A stretch of 33,462 bases of DNA from contig CACXJZ010000030.1 in NCBI GenBank assembly GCA_902768105.1, positions 1 through 33,462 on the forward strand, given 5' to 3'. Under the pieces are notes generated by a model. The model saw nothing but the letters and a program-made list of their open reading frames with translations, ran no database searches and had not been told where the DNA came from. This DNA comes from an uncultured Prevotellaceae bacterium. GTDB lineage: Bacteria > Bacteroidota > Bacteroidia > Bacteroidales > Bacteroidaceae. The position numbers and the translations under genes were made by a program. Shown here piece after piece: positions 30,567 to 33,462 of this stretch (within the stretch, counting starts at the first letter, position 1; every line of letters begins with the position of its first letter).

Positions 30567-32429
30567 ATGATACATCTGCTAGACATTAACAAGACCTATC
30601 AGGGTGCACAACCTCTGCACGTGCTGAAGGGCATCACGCTCGACATCGAGAAGGGTGAGTTTGTCAGCATCATGGGTGCCTCAGGTTCTGGCAAGAGTAC
30701 CTTATTAAATATATTAGGTATCTTGGACAATTACGACTCCGGCACCTACGAGCTGAATGGCGTGCTCATCAAGAACCTCTCGGAGCGAAAGGCTGCCGAG
30801 TACCGCAACCACATGATAGGCTTCATCTTCCAATCATTTAATCTCATCTCGTTTAAAACTGCCGTGGAAAACGTGGAGTTGCCACTCTTTTATCAAGGGG
30901 TGTCGCGTAAAAAGCGACACACCCTTGCTTTGGAATACCTGGAGAAGCTGGGTCTGTTAGACTGGGCAAACCACTATCCCAATGAACTGTCGGGTGGTCA
31001 GCGTCAGCGTGTGGCTATTGCCCGTGCACTTATCACACAGCCGCAGATTATCCTGGCTGACGAGCCAACGGGTGCCCTCGACTCGAAGACGAGTGTGGAG
31101 GTGATGCAGCTGTTGAAGCAGTTGAATCAGGATGAGGGAATGACACAAATCATCGTCACGCACGACCCAGGCGTGGCACAGCAGACAAACCGCATCATCA
31201 GAATCAAGGATGGAGTTATTGAGCGTACAGGACTGACGGGCTTTGCAGTGGCATGGGGTATCTTCATGATCATTGTGCTGCTGGGAGCAGGCAATGGCCT
31301 CATCAATGCCAGCCTGAAGCAGAGTGGGCAGATTCTGAGCAACTCGATGGAGGTGTTCGGAGGACGTACCTCGAAGCCTTACAATGGCCTGCCGGAAGGG
31401 CGTCGCATCAATCTGCAGACACAGGATGTCACCACGACCGAAACGCAGTTCAAGAAAAATATCGACGAGGTGGGTGCCACCTTCTGGACCAGTGCTACGG
31501 TCACCAATGGCGAGGAGTACATGAGTATGGAAATAGCAGGCGTCCATCCCATTCATACGAAGATTAGCAAAAGGGATTTGCTCTATGGCCGTTTCATCAA
31601 CGATCTGGACTTGCAGGGAAAGCGTAAGGTGCTCGTGCTGACCGACAAGCAGGCCAAGGAGCTGGAGCCCAAGGACTATAAGTCGTTGCTGGGCCGCTAC
31701 GTGAAGGTGGGTGACTTCGCCTTCAAGGTGGTGGGCATCTATAAGGACCGTGAGGACGGTGAGAATCCTGCTTTCTCGGCCTATTCCACCATCAAGGGCA
31801 TCTATGGTGCCAATACCGATGAGGTGGGACGTATTGAGTTCACCTTCCACGGGTTGCTGACAGAGAAGGCGAACGAGGCTTTCGAGAAGGCCTATCGCCG
31901 ACAACTGAATGCCAACCACCAGGCACATCCTGAGGATGAGAGTGCCATCTGGATATGGAACGGCTACACGCAGAGCGTGCAGATGGAGACGGGTATTGCC
32001 ATCATCCGCACCTTCCTCTGGGTGGTCGGCCTGTTCACGTTGCTGAGTGGTATTGTGGGCGTGTCGAACATCATGCTCATCACCGTGAAGGAGCGTACCC
32101 ACGAGTTCGGCATTCGTAAGGCTATCGGTGCCAAGCCTTGGAGCATCCTGAAACTGATTATCGTGGAGAGTGTGATTATCACCACCATCTTTGGTTATAT
32201 CGGTATGCTGCTGGGCATCGGAGCCAATGAGTATATGGACGCTACGCTGGGCCACGAGACCATTGACACAGGACTTTTCCAGACGACCATGTTCCTGGAT
32301 CCGACAGTAGGACTCGACGTGTGTATCGAGGCTACGATGGTGATGGTTATCGCAGGAACTATAGCCGGACTGATACCGGCCTACAAGGCAAGTAAAATCC
32401 GCCCCATTGAGGCATTAAGAGCTGAATAA
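30567..32429 (+). CDS. MacB-type ABC exporter: ATPase fused to a permease, apparently by deletion
   Basis: 620 aa. Residues 1-219 are a LolD/MacB-type ATPase: Walker A GASGSGKST (37-45), LSGGQ (141-145), Walker B ILADEPTG (162-169), H-loop VTHD. From residue 220 the text is RTGLTGFAVAWGIFMIIVLLGAGNGL, the first membrane helix of a FtsX/MacB permease. A periplasmic domain (about 250-480) and three C-terminal helices with GVSNIMLITVKERTHEFGIRKAIGA follow. Related permeases, including the next gene here, begin with about 25 cytoplasmic residues before this helix (DTLTRNKSRSFLTGFG), which are absent at the junction. MacB itself has a linker of about 50 residues there. Either a fused gene formed by deletion, or an assembly error. 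Substrate unknown. Confidence 0.85.
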   Translation: MIHLLDINKTYQGAQPLHVLKGITLDIEKGEFVSIMGASGSGKSTLLNILGILDNYDSGTYELNGVLIKNLSERKAAEYRNHMIGFIFQSFNLISFKTAVENVELPLFYQGVSRKKRHTLALEYLEKLGLLDWANHYPNELSGGQRQRVAIARALITQPQIILADEPTGALDSKTSVEVMQLLKQLNQDEGMTQIIVTHDPGVAQQTNRIIRIKDGVIERTGLTGFAVAWGIFMIIVLLGAGNGLINASLKQSGQILSNSMEVFGGRTSKPYNGLPEGRRINLQTQDVTTTETQFKKNIDEVGATFWTSATVTNGEEYMSMEIAGVHPIHTKISKRDLLYGRFINDLDLQGKRKVLVLTDKQAKELEPKDYKSLLGRYVKVGDFAFKVVGIYKDREDGENPAFSAYSTIKGIYGANTDEVGRIEFTFHGLLTEKANEAFEKAYRRQLNANHQAHPEDESAIWIWNGYTQSVQMETGIAIIRTFLWVVGLFTLLSGIVGVSNIMLITVKERTHEFGIRKAIGAKPWSILKLIIVESVIITTIFGYIGMLLGIGANEYMDATLGHETIDTGLFQTTMFLDPTVGLDVCIEATMVMVIAGTIAGLIPAYKASKIRPIEALRAE

Positions 32430-32431
32430 CA

Positions 32432-33462
32432 TGAGAATAGATATTGATACATATAGAGAGATTCTTGACACGCTGACGCGTAACAAGAGCAGGAGTTTCC
32501 TGACAGGATTCGGTGTATTCTGGGGCGTCTTTATGCTGGTGGCTCTCATTGGAGGGGGCCAGGGACTGAAGGAAATGCTGGAGAAAAATTTCGAAGGCTT
32601 TGCCCAAAACACGGTCATTGTCTGGGCTCAGCAGACGTCAAAGGCCTACAAGGGCTTCCGTAAGGGTCGTTGGTGGAGCATGGACTATAAGGACATCCAC
32701 CGTCTGAATCAACGCGTGCCCGAACTCGACGTGGTGGCTCCCGTGCTCTTCGCGCCTTGGGGAAAGTCGAATACTGCCTACTACGGTGACCAGAAGACGA
32801 CGCCACGCATACAAGGCACGTCGCCCAATTATGCCAAAGTGGTTACTCCTAAACTCTACTATGGGCGCTACATTAATGAAATGGATATGAAAGAAGGCCG
32901 CAAGGTGTGTGTCATTGGTAAGAAAATCTATAAGGAACTTTTCAAGGAAGGTGGCGACCCCTGTGGCAAGAGCATTCGCATTGACTCTACCTACTATCAG
33001 GTGATAGGCGTGGATTATGCATCAGCAAATATGAATATCAATGGCCGTGCAGAAGAAAAAGTCACGCTGCCTCTGACGCTGATGCAACAGACCTATAACC
33101 GTGGTAACGAGGTAGATATGATTGTGGCCACAGGCCGCAAGGGGGTAGTGATGTCAAAACTGACCGACCGAATCCGTGAGGCCGTGACTATGGCACATTT
33201 CGTTGATCCTACTGATGAGCAGGGAACGATGGTATTCAATACCGAGGTGTTGTTCCAGCTTCTGGATAATCTGTTCAAGGGTGTAAACTTCCTCATCTGG
33301 CTCGTTGGTTTAGGAACGTTGCTTGCTGGTGCCATCGGTGTGTCTAACATCATGATGGTCACCGTCAAGGAACGTACGACGGAGATAGGCATCCGCCGTG
33401 CCATCGGTGCCACACCGCGTATGATTCTTTCGCAGATTATCTCCGAGAGTATCGTGCTAACG
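32432..33462 (+). CDS. MacB-type ABC permease, 3' end cut by window
   Basis: The frame opens with ATG at 32432, 2 bases after the preceding stop, and stays open to the window end (343 codons). It starts MRIDIDTYREILDTLTRNKS, then the first membrane helix (SFLTGFGVFWGVFMLVALIGG), a MacB-type periplasmic domain with YYGRYINEMDMKEGRKVCVIGKK, and LLAGAIGVSNIMMVTVKERTTEIGIRRAIGATPR, the FtsX motif in the second helix region. It is a half-transporter needing an ATPase, most likely that of the preceding gene. About 60 more residues are expected beyond the window. Confidence 0.92.

Noticed and set aside
30957-32255. 432-codon minus-strand frame
   Set aside because: It is the antisense of the MacB-type gene, which has full family motifs; the opposite frame has none and is Leu/His/Gln-biased as antisense frames are.

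Overview
The window looks like a chromosomal segment of a Bacteroidales bacterium, most probably Prevotella-like. The main reasons are the many TAnnTTTG -7 boxes with TTTG about 20 bases upstream (the Bacteroidetes sigma-ABfr promoter type), lipoprotein signals of Bacteroidetes style, BspA-type leucine-rich-repeat surface proteins, DUF3316 and DUF4831 proteins, and gene neighbourhoods typical of the order (hpt-adk-obgE, pdxJ facing nadK, ispD-recG). No plasmid, phage or insertion-sequence gene was recognised. The species assignment is inference.

Layout. 1-656: 3' part of a secreted cyclophilin-type prolyl isomerase, cut by the window edge. 675-842: tRNA-Val(GAC) and tRNA-Leu(TAG) on the minus strand. 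987-1763: SGNH/CE6-type carbohydrate esterase. 1869-3576: an AT-rich two-gene unit, a PD-(D/E)XK-like nuclease followed by a uracil-DNA-glycosylase-like protein, a candidate restriction/defence module. 3577-4591: a 1-kb gene-free region packed with duplicated promoters, arrays of 22-base units with dyad symmetry, and two nested inverted repeats. 4592-9903: an apparent operon of a lipoprotein TPR/membrane/HTH regulator followed by two BspA-like surface proteins.

10113-15341 (minus): a secreted protein, topoisomerase subunit A (parC-like), a DUF3316 protein and an S41 peptidase lipoprotein. A FAD oxidoreductase (15420-16634) diverges from this group. 16703-19361 (minus): nnr (NAD(P)HX repair) and a DUF4831 protein. 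19453-21881 (plus): hpt, adk and obgE, closed by a bidirectional terminator. 21928-27128 (minus): LysM/M23 peptidase, then the pdxJ / DJ-1 / ispD / recG cluster. 27221-28108: nadK. 28475-30482: an ABC ATPase, permease and GntR (YtrA-type) regulator operon with a predicted operator at its start site. 30567 to the end: MacB-type ABC exporter genes, the first of which appears to be an ATPase-permease fusion made by deletion; the second runs off the window.

The most unusual feature is repeat DNA. The 22-base units, each a short dyad behind a CG-ending tetranucleotide, occur as three arrays (3809-3962, 4470-4541, 28214-28279) and probably as two singletons (4278-4297, 4399-4420). In addition, palindromic or short-period repeat DNA appears to have been absorbed into coding sequences: twice in ispD, once in the FAD oxidoreductase, and in the signal peptides of the S41 and DUF4831 proteins. 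All family names are from reading the sequence; no database search was possible.
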